From NCBI GenBank assembly GCA_027487485.1, contig JAIYDN010000010.1:62001-126000 (forward strand): a stretch of DNA of 64,000 nucleotides, written 5' to 3'. The position numbers and the translations under genes are program-made. Under the pieces are notes generated by a model, which was not told where the DNA came from, searched no databases, and saw only the letters and a list, made by a program, of their open reading frames with translations. Positions 33,893-42,560 of the stretch are shown piece by piece (the stretch's first letter is position 1; each line of letters begins with the position of its first letter). Source of the DNA: Planctomycetaceae bacterium (GTDB lineage Bacteria > Planctomycetota > Planctomycetia > Pirellulales > Pirellulaceae).

Positions 33893-35773
33893 TCATTTCG
33901 GGAGCTTATCTAAAATCGCCTTTACCTTTTCAGGCTGATTCGGGATTTTGCCAGCTAGCTCATTCGCAACCGCAACGGCCTCCGCCTTGATGTCCTCCGA
34001 CGCTGCAAACATCACTGCCAACTGCAACATTTCCAGACTCGGATTGCGTTTCAGAACGTCAAGCACCAGCTTCTTTTCTTCAGGCTGTCGCGCGATTTTC
34101 ATGGCGGATTCTGCCATCGATACGCGTTGCTGCAAAGGCATATCGAACTGCCGAGCAATCCGAAGATACGCTTTGACCGCTCGCACTCGATACTTATCAT
34201 CGGGCATCTTCTCCGACAAGGAATACAACATCGGGGCCGCATCAATGGTCATCCAGTTGCCCAAAACCTTGGTAGCGGAATCCTTAGAGGCTTCTTCGCT
34301 GCTCAAAGCAGCTTCGCCCACTGTCGCGAGAGCTTTGGTACCTCCCACCGCACCCAGGATTTCGATCAACTTTGCCTTGAGACCCGCTTTCTTGATCTGA
34401 GTCAACGCGGCCGACAATTCGTTCGCGCATGCCTCGCGATCGGGCATGCGAATCGCCGCTGTCTTCAGCGAAGTTGCAGCAACATCCTGATCCGCAGCAT
34501 ATTTTGGAGACAAAAACTGATTGACCAGGACCGACAGCTTGCTCGCTGGCAACGTATCGCCAAGCGCCACAAATGCAGCATTGCGAACATTTCCGTCTGC
34601 GTCGTTCAATGCCTTGACCATCCCGTCGCTCGCTGGCACGCCTCGCGCGCCCAGAGCTCGAATCAGTACAACAAGCACGGATCCATTGGCAACTTCCATC
34701 CGCTTTGCAAGTTCACCGTCGACTCGAGCGTCCGAAATCTTCGAAAGTGCTTCCACCACGGTATCCGTTAGTTCTGTATCTGCTCCCTTGCAAGCATCCA
34801 ATAATGGAGTCACGCATTCGACATCTCCAACCAACCCCAAGGATTTAAGTGCCGTCAGCCGGACAGGTTTCGCCTCGGCTGCGATGGCCTTAATAATCGC
34901 TTGGACATCGACCGTTGCAGGTCTATCTGCCATGGCGACAAGAATCAAGGCTGCTCGGTCAGCTGGCGCCTTAGCGAGCTCGCTTGCCAACGCTTGATCG
35001 ACTTCACGTCCTTCAAGCTCGCGTGCCACGCTCAGTCCCAGCTGGAACCGAAAGTATTCGGGGGCACGCAGTTCTTCTATCAGCAGCGGGATACCGGCAG
35101 TTTTCCGGCTCAGAATCGCACCGCGAGTTGCTTCGACAATGCGCTGCTGAGGAACCTTGGCCTTGCGCACGCTATCATAAATTTCCATGGCATAGTCTAA
35201 TTTTCCTAGCATCATGCTTGCTTCGGCGCTCAAGACTAAGCCTTCGGCTACCGCGGACCGTACTTCATCCCCAACCTTCGCCATCGATTTCTTAAGCACT
35301 TCCGTGGATGTCTCGTTTCCGATTCGCCCCAAGGCAACGGCGGCAGCAGATGCAACCCCTGCATCCGCATCCGTGACGTACTTGGCAAGCACTTCCACGG
35401 AATCAACATCCCGGCGAACGCCAATCGAATTAAGGACTCCGATCAGCAGCCTGCCCTTTACCGAGTCAGCTGCCTCGCGCAGCACTTGGCTCGACTCTTT
35501 TCCGGGGATGGCTTCTAACGTAATTCTAGCCCAAGACGAAAGCTGCTCGTCCCGAAGCAACTTGCCAACATCGGCAACGCATTTTTCGGAACCGTAAATC
35601 GCAAGACGCTTGCAAGCCATCGCTTTATCCGCAGCGGCCCCGTCCGATTGCAAAATAGTAATCAGTTCGGGTTCGCTGGTGATGGTTGTGACTTGTGCAG
35701 CAGTCCAAGAAGAACACAGTAATAACGATGCTAAAACGAGGCTCGGGAAACGAAATGTATTTTTGAGTTTCAT
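33893..35773 (-). CDS. Exported HEAT-repeat protein
   Basis: A protein of about 626 aa. The ATG at 35773 begins a clear signal peptide (FPSLVLASLLLCSSWTAAQ); a longer frame to 35848 adds unlikely residues and overlaps the Gfo/Idh/MocA gene. The mature part is built of about 15 helical repeats of the HEAT type, seen as recurring segments such as AASAAAVALGRIGNE, LTALKSLGLVGDVECV and VRNAAFVALGDT. Such solenoids bind other proteins. In planctomycetes HEAT proteins are often paired with haem or PQQ oxidoreductase genes; here the gene follows a Gfo/Idh/MocA gene by 62 nt, so a shared transcript is likely. No catalytic motif. Confidence 0.88.
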   Translation of the reverse strand: MKLKNTFRFPSLVLASLLLCSSWTAAQVTTITSEPELITILQSDGAAADKAMACKRLAIYGSEKCVADVGKLLRDEQLSSWARITLEAIPGKESSQVLREAADSVKGRLLIGVLNSIGVRRDVDSVEVLAKYVTDADAGVASAAAVALGRIGNETSTEVLKKSMAKVGDEVRSAVAEGLVLSAEASMMLGKLDYAMEIYDSVRKAKVPQQRIVEATRGAILSRKTAGIPLLIEELRAPEYFRFQLGLSVARELEGREVDQALASELAKAPADRAALILVAMADRPATVDVQAIIKAIAAEAKPVRLTALKSLGLVGDVECVTPLLDACKGADTELTDTVVEALSKISDARVDGELAKRMEVANGSVLVVLIRALGARGVPASDGMVKALNDADGNVRNAAFVALGDTLPASKLSVLVNQFLSPKYAADQDVAATSLKTAAIRMPDREACANELSAALTQIKKAGLKAKLIEILGAVGGTKALATVGEAALSSEEASKDSATKVLGNWMTIDAAPMLYSLSEKMPDDKYRVRAVKAYLRIARQFDMPLQQRVSMAESAMKIARQPEEKKLVLDVLKRNPSLEMLQLAVMFAASEDIKAEAVAVANELAGKIPNQPEKVKAILDKLPK

Positions 35774-35835
35774 AGGTATGGATTCCAGCCGATTGCGAGG
35801 TGGGAGAGAGGATGACAAAAGGGTGAAAGCAAGTG

Positions 35836-37119
35836 CTACAACCGCCACGGTTCACGCAGTGCTTCCGATCGCAAACGATTTGCCTCAGCATCGTCGATGA
35901 AAGAATGAGTTGTATTGTCGAAGTTCACTTTTCGATTCAGGAACAAAGCAATGTTGGCTGCGTGGCATGCAATATGAGCGTTGCAAGCAGCTTGAGCGTT
36001 CCCCTTCGGCTTCCCGCGTGTTTTGACACAATCCAAGAAATCACGCACATGGAAAGTCGCCGGGTAATCCCCGATCTCTTCGACCTTTCGACCTGCAAGC
36101 AGCGCTGGGGAACTCAGCACCATCTTGCCACTGTCACCTGCTTCCACCCAACCTGTTTCTCCTTCGAAGCGAACAGGACAAGAGCCCAAAGGAATCCAGT
36201 TCTTTTCCCGGAAGACCAACTCAACGCCACTTTCGTACTTGGCAACAATTTCTCCGTCCACCGGCGGATTGTATTCAATTGGTGGCGCGCAATCGTCCAC
36301 TGCCCATTGGCACAGATCCACACAATGCGAACCCCATTCCAACACTCCACCACCAACAAGCCCACCTCCCTTTTCAAACTCGAATCCATTCATCCAAGTG
36401 GGATGATACGGTCGCCAAGCAGCTGGCCCCAAATAAGTATCCCAGTCAACGACATCGACGGCAGGTTCCGGTTCCCCAGGCAACCATCCACTGGAGAAGG
36501 CTCGCATTCCGGCAGGGTGAGCGTACACTCGCTTTAGCTTTCCGAGCTTGCCTGTACGAGCCAAGTAACAAGCGAATGCGAAATGAGGGAGATTCCGACG
36601 TTGCGTCCCGACCTGAAAGACTCGAGCGGTCCTGCGGATGGTGTCCGCCAAGATCAAGCTCTGCTCAATATTTTTTGTACAGGGCTTTTCGCAGTAGATG
36701 TCTTTGCCTGCTTTGGCGGCATACATGGACATGGTGCAATGCCAATTAGGGCCAGTCGCAATCAACACGGCATCGATGTAGCTTTTGTCTAATAGCTCCC
36801 GATAGTCGCGGAACATATCGCAGTTTTGATTGCCGTACAGTTCATCGACTCGCTTCTTCACTAAGACGCGTCGGGTTTCCTTCACGTCGCATACAGCTGC
36901 GAACTGCACATCTTTTTGCTCGAGAAAGCAACCAAGGTCATAAAGACCTCGATTCCCAATCCCAATTCCACCGACCACAATCCGCTCACTAGGAGGCGTT
37001 GCACCATCCCGGCCGATTGCGGACGAAGGAATAATGGTGGGTGCGATCGCTGCAGCAGCGCCGGTTGCAACCGATGTTTTTAAGAACTGACGCCGAGGTA
37101 CCAAGTGCTTTTTTGTCAT
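35836..37119 (-). CDS. Tat-exported Gfo/Idh/MocA family oxidoreductase
   Basis: A protein of about 427 aa. The ATG at 37119 gives a twin-arginine signal (VPRRQFLKTSVATGAAAAI), so the enzyme is exported folded with its NAD(P) cofactor. The Rossmann fold starts VGGIGIGNRGLYDLG, and the family signature EKPCTKNIEQS has the catalytic-type Lys. The second domain (about 175-400) shows GGGVLEWGSHCVDLCQWAVDD with the conserved His. These enzymes oxidise or reduce sugars and inositols; planctomycetes carry dozens with Tat signals. Exact substrate unknown. Downstream is the HEAT protein gene (62 nt). Confidence 0.92.
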   Translation of the reverse strand: MTKKHLVPRRQFLKTSVATGAAAAIAPTIIPSSAIGRDGATPPSERIVVGGIGIGNRGLYDLGCFLEQKDVQFAAVCDVKETRRVLVKKRVDELYGNQNCDMFRDYRELLDKSYIDAVLIATGPNWHCTMSMYAAKAGKDIYCEKPCTKNIEQSLILADTIRRTARVFQVGTQRRNLPHFAFACYLARTGKLGKLKRVYAHPAGMRAFSSGWLPGEPEPAVDVVDWDTYLGPAAWRPYHPTWMNGFEFEKGGGLVGGGVLEWGSHCVDLCQWAVDDCAPPIEYNPPVDGEIVAKYESGVELVFREKNWIPLGSCPVRFEGETGWVEAGDSGKMVLSSPALLAGRKVEEIGDYPATFHVRDFLDCVKTRGKPKGNAQAACNAHIACHAANIALFLNRKVNFDNTTHSFIDDAEANRLRSEALREPWRL

Positions 37120-37278
37120 GATTCGTCCGGAGAGAGGAAAGAAACCACACACTTGATTGCATGTTGCAAGGTAGCGAACCAGTGCAAAGTAGCGAACAAG
37201 CACGTTTAGCATAGAGTGCAACGGCGCCACAAACAAGCAGCCCTATCCAGAAGTCTTGCCTCGACCGTTCGAGCTGCT

Positions 37279-37316
37279 GGCAGGGCCCAATTGGCAGGGC
37301 CCAATTGGCAGGGCCC
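37279..37316 (+). repeat. 14-bp tandem repeat
   Basis: Two exact copies of GGCAGGGCCCAATT (37279-37292, 37293-37306) are followed by a partial third, GGCAGGGCCC (37307-37316). Each contains the palindromes GGGCCC and, across copies, CCAATTGG. It lies in the 220-nt gap between the ketopantoate-reductase-like and Gfo/Idh/MocA genes. Confidence 0.85.
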
Positions 37317-37339
37317 GCAATGCCCGGTCTTGGCAAGGT

Positions 37340-38272
37340 TTATCGATTCTTCGACAAAAACTTCAGCTGCTGGTACATCATCCGAATCAGTTTCGGCTCC
37401 AAATGGCACCGTTCGGCAGCTCGAAGCGCATTCCCATAAATCGCTTCGACCTCAATCACTCGGCCTGCCAAAAAATCGAGCCGCATGCTGCTATCATAGG
37501 GTACCATTTCGTCGGTATGCTCCATCATGTAATCGACGAACGTCGGCTCGATAAAGTGTCCGCAATCACAGGCGGTTTGCCGTACTTCTTGGATGATCGA
37601 TTTCGCCAAGGCGCGCGCATCTGGGTCTTTCATGATCTTGTCGGTGCTTGAATTGAGAATGACCGACAATCCATTGAACGGGATGTTCCACATGAGCTTG
37701 CGCCAGCGCGCCCATGTCAGTGAGCTGGTTGTTTCGCATTCGATGCCTGTAGCCCGAAACATATCACGAATGGCATCAAGCCTGACCATCGAAGGACCTT
37801 GCTCCGAATCGTCAAGTCCCTGAAACGGCCCCATCAAAATCTTGCCGTAATCCAAGTGTCGGATATGCCCTGGCCCGACTTTGTTGGAGCATAGAAAACA
37901 ACATCCACCCGCTACCTTTCCTGGTCCCACGGCCTCGCGCGCGGATTGCTCTACATGCAAGCCGTTTTGCAACACCAAGACCATCGATTCTGCATGCAAC
38001 AGGGGAGGTAGCAAACTGGGCAATAAATGATTCTGAGTGCTCTTTAGGGCCAGTATGACCACATCGCATTTTGGCATGGAAGCCACGTTCGGATGAGCGT
38101 GCACCTGCGGCAGGTGGAAATCTCCCAGCTTGCTGTCGACTCGCAATCCATTTGCATTCACAAATTCGTAGTCGGAGTTCAACAGGAAGTGAACCTCCTG
38201 CCCCGACCTCGCCAGCAACCCACCGTAAAATCCCCCGAGAGCTCCTGTACCTACGATTGCGAATGTGGTCAT
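37340..38272 (-). CDS. Ketopantoate reductase-like (ApbA/PanE) protein
   Basis: A 310-aa NADP-dependent 2-dehydropantoate-2-reductase-type enzyme. The start at 38272 puts the Rossmann motif at the N terminus (FAIVGTGALGGFYGGLLA). Further signatures are VILALKSTQNHLL, LVLQNGLHVE, the substrate-domain segment WARWRKLMWNIPFNGLSVIL with the catalytic-type Lys, and MRLDFLAGRVIEVEAIYG near the C terminus. Family members act in pantothenate synthesis, but several paralogues in one genome are common, so a different 2-keto acid substrate is possible. It is flanked by dprA upstream and the Gfo/Idh/MocA gene downstream on the same strand. Confidence 0.9.
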   Translation of the reverse strand: MTTFAIVGTGALGGFYGGLLARSGQEVHFLLNSDYEFVNANGLRVDSKLGDFHLPQVHAHPNVASMPKCDVVILALKSTQNHLLPSLLPPLLHAESMVLVLQNGLHVEQSAREAVGPGKVAGGCCFLCSNKVGPGHIRHLDYGKILMGPFQGLDDSEQGPSMVRLDAIRDMFRATGIECETTSSLTWARWRKLMWNIPFNGLSVILNSSTDKIMKDPDARALAKSIIQEVRQTACDCGHFIEPTFVDYMMEHTDEMVPYDSSMRLDFLAGRVIEVEAIYGNALRAAERCHLEPKLIRMMYQQLKFLSKNR

Positions 38273-38377
38273 GTCAGATGCTTGCTGATGTTTGCGAATG
38301 TTTGCGGTCAATGGGAACAATGAGTTGGATTGCGAACGGAAATGCTAGCACAACTTGAAATGTCTATTTGCGACGGT

Positions 38378-39634
38378 CTACGATCGTCGAACGACCGTTC
38401 TGCCTGATGGTCGCTTGATAAGCCCTCGCATTTCCAAGACACTCAAGGTGCTTAAAACACGTGGAACAGGAAGGTTCGACTTCACGATCACTTGGTCAAT
38501 ATCCGTGGGGGAACTTTCAATCGCTTGAAGCACACATTGCTCGATTTCGTTCAATTGCAATTCGACAGGATGGTGAACCACCTTTTCCTCGCTCAACTTA
38601 GCCCTTTCCACCAGTGGCCCTAGATGCTCAATCACATCTTCGGCGTCTTGAATGAGAATTGCTCCGTCACGTATCAACTGATTGCATCCACGCGACATTC
38701 GCGAGTTGGCTTGCCCAGGAACTGCAAACAGATCTCGACCTTGATCCCCAGCATGCCTGGCCGTGATCAAAGACCCAGACCGTTCGGCCGCTTCCACGAC
38801 GATCACGCCGAGGCTCAGTCCACTAATGATCCGATTACGCTGAGGAAAAACACCCGCTTTGGGTTTGGCAAACGGGTGCGTTTCGCTGACCAGCACCCCA
38901 TGTTCAACAATTTTTTCGGCAAGTTCCGCATGCTCAGGTGGGTAGATATCGGTGACACTGCTTCCCAAAACCGCGATCGTCCGCCCTGAAACATCCAATG
39001 CTCCTTGGTGCGAAACCGCATCGATCCCTCTGGCTAAACCACTGACGATGGTGATTCCGTATCGAGCCAACGTTTTCGATAATCGCTCTGCCATCGTACG
39101 CCCATAATGCGTGCAATGCCTTGTTCCAACCATGCCAATGGAAAGCTGGTCTGATGGCTGGAAGTTCCCTTTAACAAAAAGAAGCACCGGAGGGTCCGAA
39201 AGCTCGGTCAGCAAACGCGGAAAGTTCGAATCCCCAGCGATCAGGATACGAACACCGTGGTCCTTGCAATGCTGTGCGACCTTATCAGCAAGATCGCTGT
39301 TCGAGGCGTCTCGTATCAAGCTTGACAGCTTGGGCCCAACACGTGGCACTTTACCCAGCTGTGCCAGCGTTGCTCCTAAAACATTCGTCGCCGAACCAAA
39401 GTGAGCCAACAAAGCAGCCAGAGTGCGAGGTCCAACCCCATTAACCAAAGCCAGTTGCAGGAAAGCCTGCCGGTCCTCTGTAGCTACAGAACGAATTGCG
39501 GGTACCTCGGTTTCCAAGTCGGAAACTTCATCACAAAAATCTGTTTTCTCGTTTTCGATTTCTTCAAAGCCATCAATCGATGGATTCATGTCGAAGAGAA
39601 AGCCTGGCCCCTCCTGCCGGTTGGATATTTCCAT
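38378..39634 (-). CDS. dprA: DNA-processing protein DprA
   Basis: A 418-aa DprA (Smf) protein, which binds incoming single-stranded DNA in natural transformation and loads RecA. The N-terminal helix-hairpin-helix region (about 60-110, GVGPRTLAALLAHFGSA) leads to the Rossmann-type core with MVGTRHCTHYGRTMAE, ITIVSGLARGIDAVSHQGAL, FPQRNRIISGLS and SGSLITARHAGDQGR. The C-terminal winged helix (about 355-415) is present. All typical motifs are intact. An acidic ~45-residue N-terminal extension is unusual. Start at 39634 is the longest; an in-frame ATG at residue 16 would also work. No com genes are in the window. Confidence 0.95.
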   Translation of the reverse strand: MEISNRQEGPGFLFDMNPSIDGFEEIENEKTDFCDEVSDLETEVPAIRSVATEDRQAFLQLALVNGVGPRTLAALLAHFGSATNVLGATLAQLGKVPRVGPKLSSLIRDASNSDLADKVAQHCKDHGVRILIAGDSNFPRLLTELSDPPVLLFVKGNFQPSDQLSIGMVGTRHCTHYGRTMAERLSKTLARYGITIVSGLARGIDAVSHQGALDVSGRTIAVLGSSVTDIYPPEHAELAEKIVEHGVLVSETHPFAKPKAGVFPQRNRIISGLSLGVIVVEAAERSGSLITARHAGDQGRDLFAVPGQANSRMSRGCNQLIRDGAILIQDAEDVIEHLGPLVERAKLSEEKVVHHPVELQLNEIEQCVLQAIESSPTDIDQVIVKSNLPVPRVLSTLSVLEMRGLIKRPSGRTVVRRS

Positions 39635-39697
39635 GAGATAACTGCTGGATTCTGTGGCTATGTCTAAATGAAAAACAAATCGATGGCCAGAAGCCTT

Positions 39698-40045
39698 TTA
39701 ATGAGGTCGAGAAGTTCCGTACAAACAAGACCAAAAAAGAGCAATCGCTTTTGCACCGGAAACGAAGTAACGCCCGTCATATTGCCCCGTTAGAAATCGA
39801 ATAGCATCCATGTGCGGAGCCTTGTCGAGCACCAGAATTGGACATCCTTGATTCTGTGCTCCAACCAATTCAACAATCGCCTGCCGCGGACGCTCAAAAT
39901 CGACGTACCGAACATCGATCGAGTGTCGTATCTTCGGAAAATAGGACAAGACACCGCTGATGGTCGCACATTCGGGACAATAATACGGCAGTCCATCGCC
40001 ATCCCGAAAGTCTTCTTTCAGCAAAAACAGGGTGGGCCTCCCCAT
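39698..40045 (-). CDS. DUF3088 family small protein
   Basis: A 115-aa protein matching my memory of DUF3088, a thioredoxin-fold-like family of unknown role. It has the CxxC pair in LPYYCPECATISGVL (C23, C26), a VRYVDFERPR strand and CPILVL. The CxxC at the expected place could be redox active or bind metal. It is followed by dprA after 63 nt. Function unknown. Confidence 0.7.
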   Translation of the reverse strand: MGRPTLFLLKEDFRDGDGLPYYCPECATISGVLSYFPKIRHSIDVRYVDFERPRQAIVELVGAQNQGCPILVLDKAPHMDAIRFLTGQYDGRYFVSGAKAIALFWSCLYGTSRPH

Positions 40046-40486
40046 GGATTCATTCCTATTCTAGTTCTGAAGTCATAAAAAACGCGTCAACCATCTTCGA
40101 AGATTTATATCAAATGGATTTGGATTCAGGTAGCGAAACTCGCCTAGAGTCTCAAACTCCAAGAGCCTTTTCCACAGGGTTCGCTTTTTCAATTCTGCCT
40201 CCAAACGTCAAACCGAGATGATGTCCTGAGCCGCGGGCGCTAGCCGCGTTACGAAATTTCCTAAAAAAATGCGTAACGCGGCTAGCGCCCGCGGCTCAAG
40301 GTGCGGACCGTGACTAGCTGCCAAAAATGCGACAGCAAGACTGAATCCTTCGGGGTATAATGAATTGTGAGCGGTACGTTGCTATGGAAATGCAATAAAC
40401 CGTTTGCCATTCATGGCAATCAACGAAGTTCGGTTGGTTCTTGCGGAAGTTAACTCTTCTGCGAGCCAAAAAACACTATCATTTGT
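40046..40486. other. Divergent intergenic region with palindrome
   Basis: A 441-nt gap between the minus-strand DUF3088 gene and the plus-strand operon starting at 40487. It holds the 27-bp inverted repeat described separately and a TATAAT hexamer at 40356-40361 without a convincing -35 partner. No gene is seen. Confidence 0.5.
40227..40298. repeat. Perfect 27-bp inverted repeat (REP/MITE-like)
   Basis: The arms 40227-40253 and 40272-40298 are exact reverse complements, separated by an 18-nt AT-rich loop. Each arm includes GCCGCGGGCGCTAGCCGCG. The GC-rich arms and AT-rich spacer contrast with the surroundings. There is no T tract, so this is not an ordinary terminator. Confidence 0.9.
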
Positions 40487-40912
40487 ATGCCGATTTGTCC
40501 TCCAAGTGTTAAGAAGCATCCCTCAGGAAGCCCCAGAAAGCTCTTTGTGTCCGAGCCACTCACCCCCACCGGCCCATTCGCTCCAAGACAAAGCTCCAAT
40601 GTGACTATCAGCCTTTGGATGTTGCTGTTTTCGATGGTTGTCTTTGCCGGCATCTCTTTGGCGATTGCACTCGCCTCGCGAGTTCCGTTAATCTCCAACG
40701 GAATCAATGACATTTTTGGTCTGCCACAGACCGCGAAGTCGGACAAACCCGACCGCACAACTCATCTCCTCTTTTTGCTTTTTTGCTACAGTTCACCTCT
40801 GCTGTTTGCCATGTGGATCAGCATCCTGCATGGGCTTGCCTCGCGATGGCAACGGTACCGACAATCCGCAAGCGTAGAACTAGAAAACGATTCAACGAAC
40901 CCATTTTCCTAA
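40487..40912 (+). CDS. Small two-pass membrane protein
   Basis: A 141-aa protein I do not recognise. A Pro/Ser-rich N terminus is followed by two membrane segments (ISLWMLLFSMVVFAGISLAIAL and HLLFLLFCYSSPLLFAMWISIL) and a short polar tail. It is the first gene of a plus-strand run of five tightly spaced genes, 25 nt before the J-like protein gene, which suggests that it works with that membrane protein. Confidence 0.65.
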   Translation: MPICPPSVKKHPSGSPRKLFVSEPLTPTGPFAPRQSSNVTISLWMLLFSMVVFAGISLAIALASRVPLISNGINDIFGLPQTAKSDKPDRTTHLLFLLFCYSSPLLFAMWISILHGLASRWQRYRQSASVELENDSTNPFS

Positions 40913-40937
40913 CTCCATACGAGCAGGACATGCATCC

Positions 40938-42554
40938 ATGGAAGCAACGAGAACTCAAGAAGCGATCGAGCGGCATTTGGGATTATCCATTCACCAAGAT
41001 CCCATCCATCATTACGATTTGCTAGGCATCTCCCCCGATGCAAGTTCGACAGATATCAAGAACGCGCTCAAAGCTGCAGCCGCAAGATGGAATGCGTCCG
41101 ATCGAAAGTCGAATCCAGAATCAGCATTGCTGGTTGCCAATTTGCTCAAGCAAGCTCAGTCGGATTTGTTGGACCAGAATTCGCGAGCCAAGTACGATCA
41201 ATCTATTTTGGCTCTGACCGCTGCCACAACACTCCCCAGCCATGGAGCCATCGATTTGTTTCGGGCCTTCGAGCCTGCCGAAACTCCGGAATCCAATCAT
41301 TCCAGCACCAAGTTGCTGTCATTCGGCCAACCGGAGGAACGATGGCAGGAACTTAAGCATTTTATTCCGCAACTTACCGACGCCTCAGCGGAAGACGATT
41401 TTCTAGCACAGGCCCGTAGCTCTTTCACCCCTCCCGCCCCTTCGTCTTCAATGGCTCATCCAGGCCACCGCCCAAACCAAAACGGGACGCAACCGACGAA
41501 GTCCAAGGAATTGCTGCGTATCGAGCAGCTTCAACGTGCTCGTAAAGTCAAAAACAGATTATATCTGTCGGGTATCTTTGCGGTCGCCTTTCTTTTCCTT
41601 GCGTTTGCTGGTGCAAAATTTTGGTGGAATCGACAACAAGTGCTTCGCAATGCAGAACTAGCCAAAGCAAACATCGATCCTGTGAGTTCCGGCCTTAAGG
41701 CAATTGCCAAGAACGCAGATCCTGTGCTTGAGCCTGCTGCGGATCGTCAAAACACAAAGCCCAACACCGCGAAAAATGAGCCGATTCAGTCTGGATTGCC
41801 AACTCTTTCGCAAGACTCAAGTGATTCTGCCAACGCCAACTTAGGTTTGGGAATGAGTTTAGGGACGGAGAATGGGATGGGCTCTGAACCAACCACCCCA
41901 GAAATGAACATGCCACCGGCAGCACCCGAGCCAACCGCTCCGGCTCCGGCGCCTGCTATGCCAACGATGACCGAAACGCCAGCCACGCCCGAAACGGCAC
42001 CGATGAACGAAATGCCGTCGATGGCATCCATGAAGGATTGGAACAATGCCATGAAGGAGGCTAGAGCAGCCATCGACCAGCTCAATTTCGAAAAATTCCA
42101 TAAGCAAATGGATATTGTTATTCCACTCTCCAAGACCGACGAATTGATTGCCAAACAATCGCGATTGGACCAGCTTGGGCAACTGTACGAAATCTTTATC
42201 AATTCCATGAAGGACGCGAAAAAGAAGCTGCGAGCCACTGAGGTACTGACTGTCGGTAAACGCAAGATTACCATTGTCGAGACTACGGAAAAGGAATTGA
42301 TTATTCGCGTCGATGGCAAGAACGAAAAATATGCTTGGGATAAGATGCCGCTTGGGATCGCTCTTGCTTTGGCCGATCTAACCCTCAACGATGTAGGACC
42401 AACGGACTTGGCAGCCCGAGCCGTTTTCTGCTCCCTCTCGCCTACGAAAAATGAACTCCATGAAAAACGTGCGAAAGAATTTTTCGAAAAATCAGTTGGA
42501 AAAGGTGAGATACGACCAGATCTTCCCCAAGCTTTGACCGACTCGTACGAATAG
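40938..42554 (+). CDS. J-domain-like membrane protein lacking HPD
   Basis: A 538-aa protein. Residues about 28-95 resemble a DnaJ J-domain (HYDLLGISPDASSTDIKNAL, then SRAKYDQSIL), but the HPD tripeptide needed to trigger DnaK ATPase is missing; the equivalent loop reads WNASDRKSNP. A single membrane helix follows (LYLSGIFAVAFLFLAFAGAKFWW, about 209-231), then a long Pro/Ala/Thr/Met-rich linker (about 235-360) and a C-terminal domain (about 365-538) with no family I recognise. The J-like part should be cytoplasmic and the linker and tail outside. The next gene starts 6 nt later, so expression with the DUF1549 protein is near certain. Confidence 0.75.
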   Translation: MEATRTQEAIERHLGLSIHQDPIHHYDLLGISPDASSTDIKNALKAAAARWNASDRKSNPESALLVANLLKQAQSDLLDQNSRAKYDQSILALTAATTLPSHGAIDLFRAFEPAETPESNHSSTKLLSFGQPEERWQELKHFIPQLTDASAEDDFLAQARSSFTPPAPSSSMAHPGHRPNQNGTQPTKSKELLRIEQLQRARKVKNRLYLSGIFAVAFLFLAFAGAKFWWNRQQVLRNAELAKANIDPVSSGLKAIAKNADPVLEPAADRQNTKPNTAKNEPIQSGLPTLSQDSSDSANANLGLGMSLGTENGMGSEPTTPEMNMPPAAPEPTAPAPAPAMPTMTETPATPETAPMNEMPSMASMKDWNNAMKEARAAIDQLNFEKFHKQMDIVIPLSKTDELIAKQSRLDQLGQLYEIFINSMKDAKKKLRATEVLTVGKRKITIVETTEKELIIRVDGKNEKYAWDKMPLGIALALADLTLNDVGPTDLAARAVFCSLSPTKNELHEKRAKEFFEKSVGKGEIRPDLPQALTDSYE

Positions 42555-42560
42555 CCGGCT

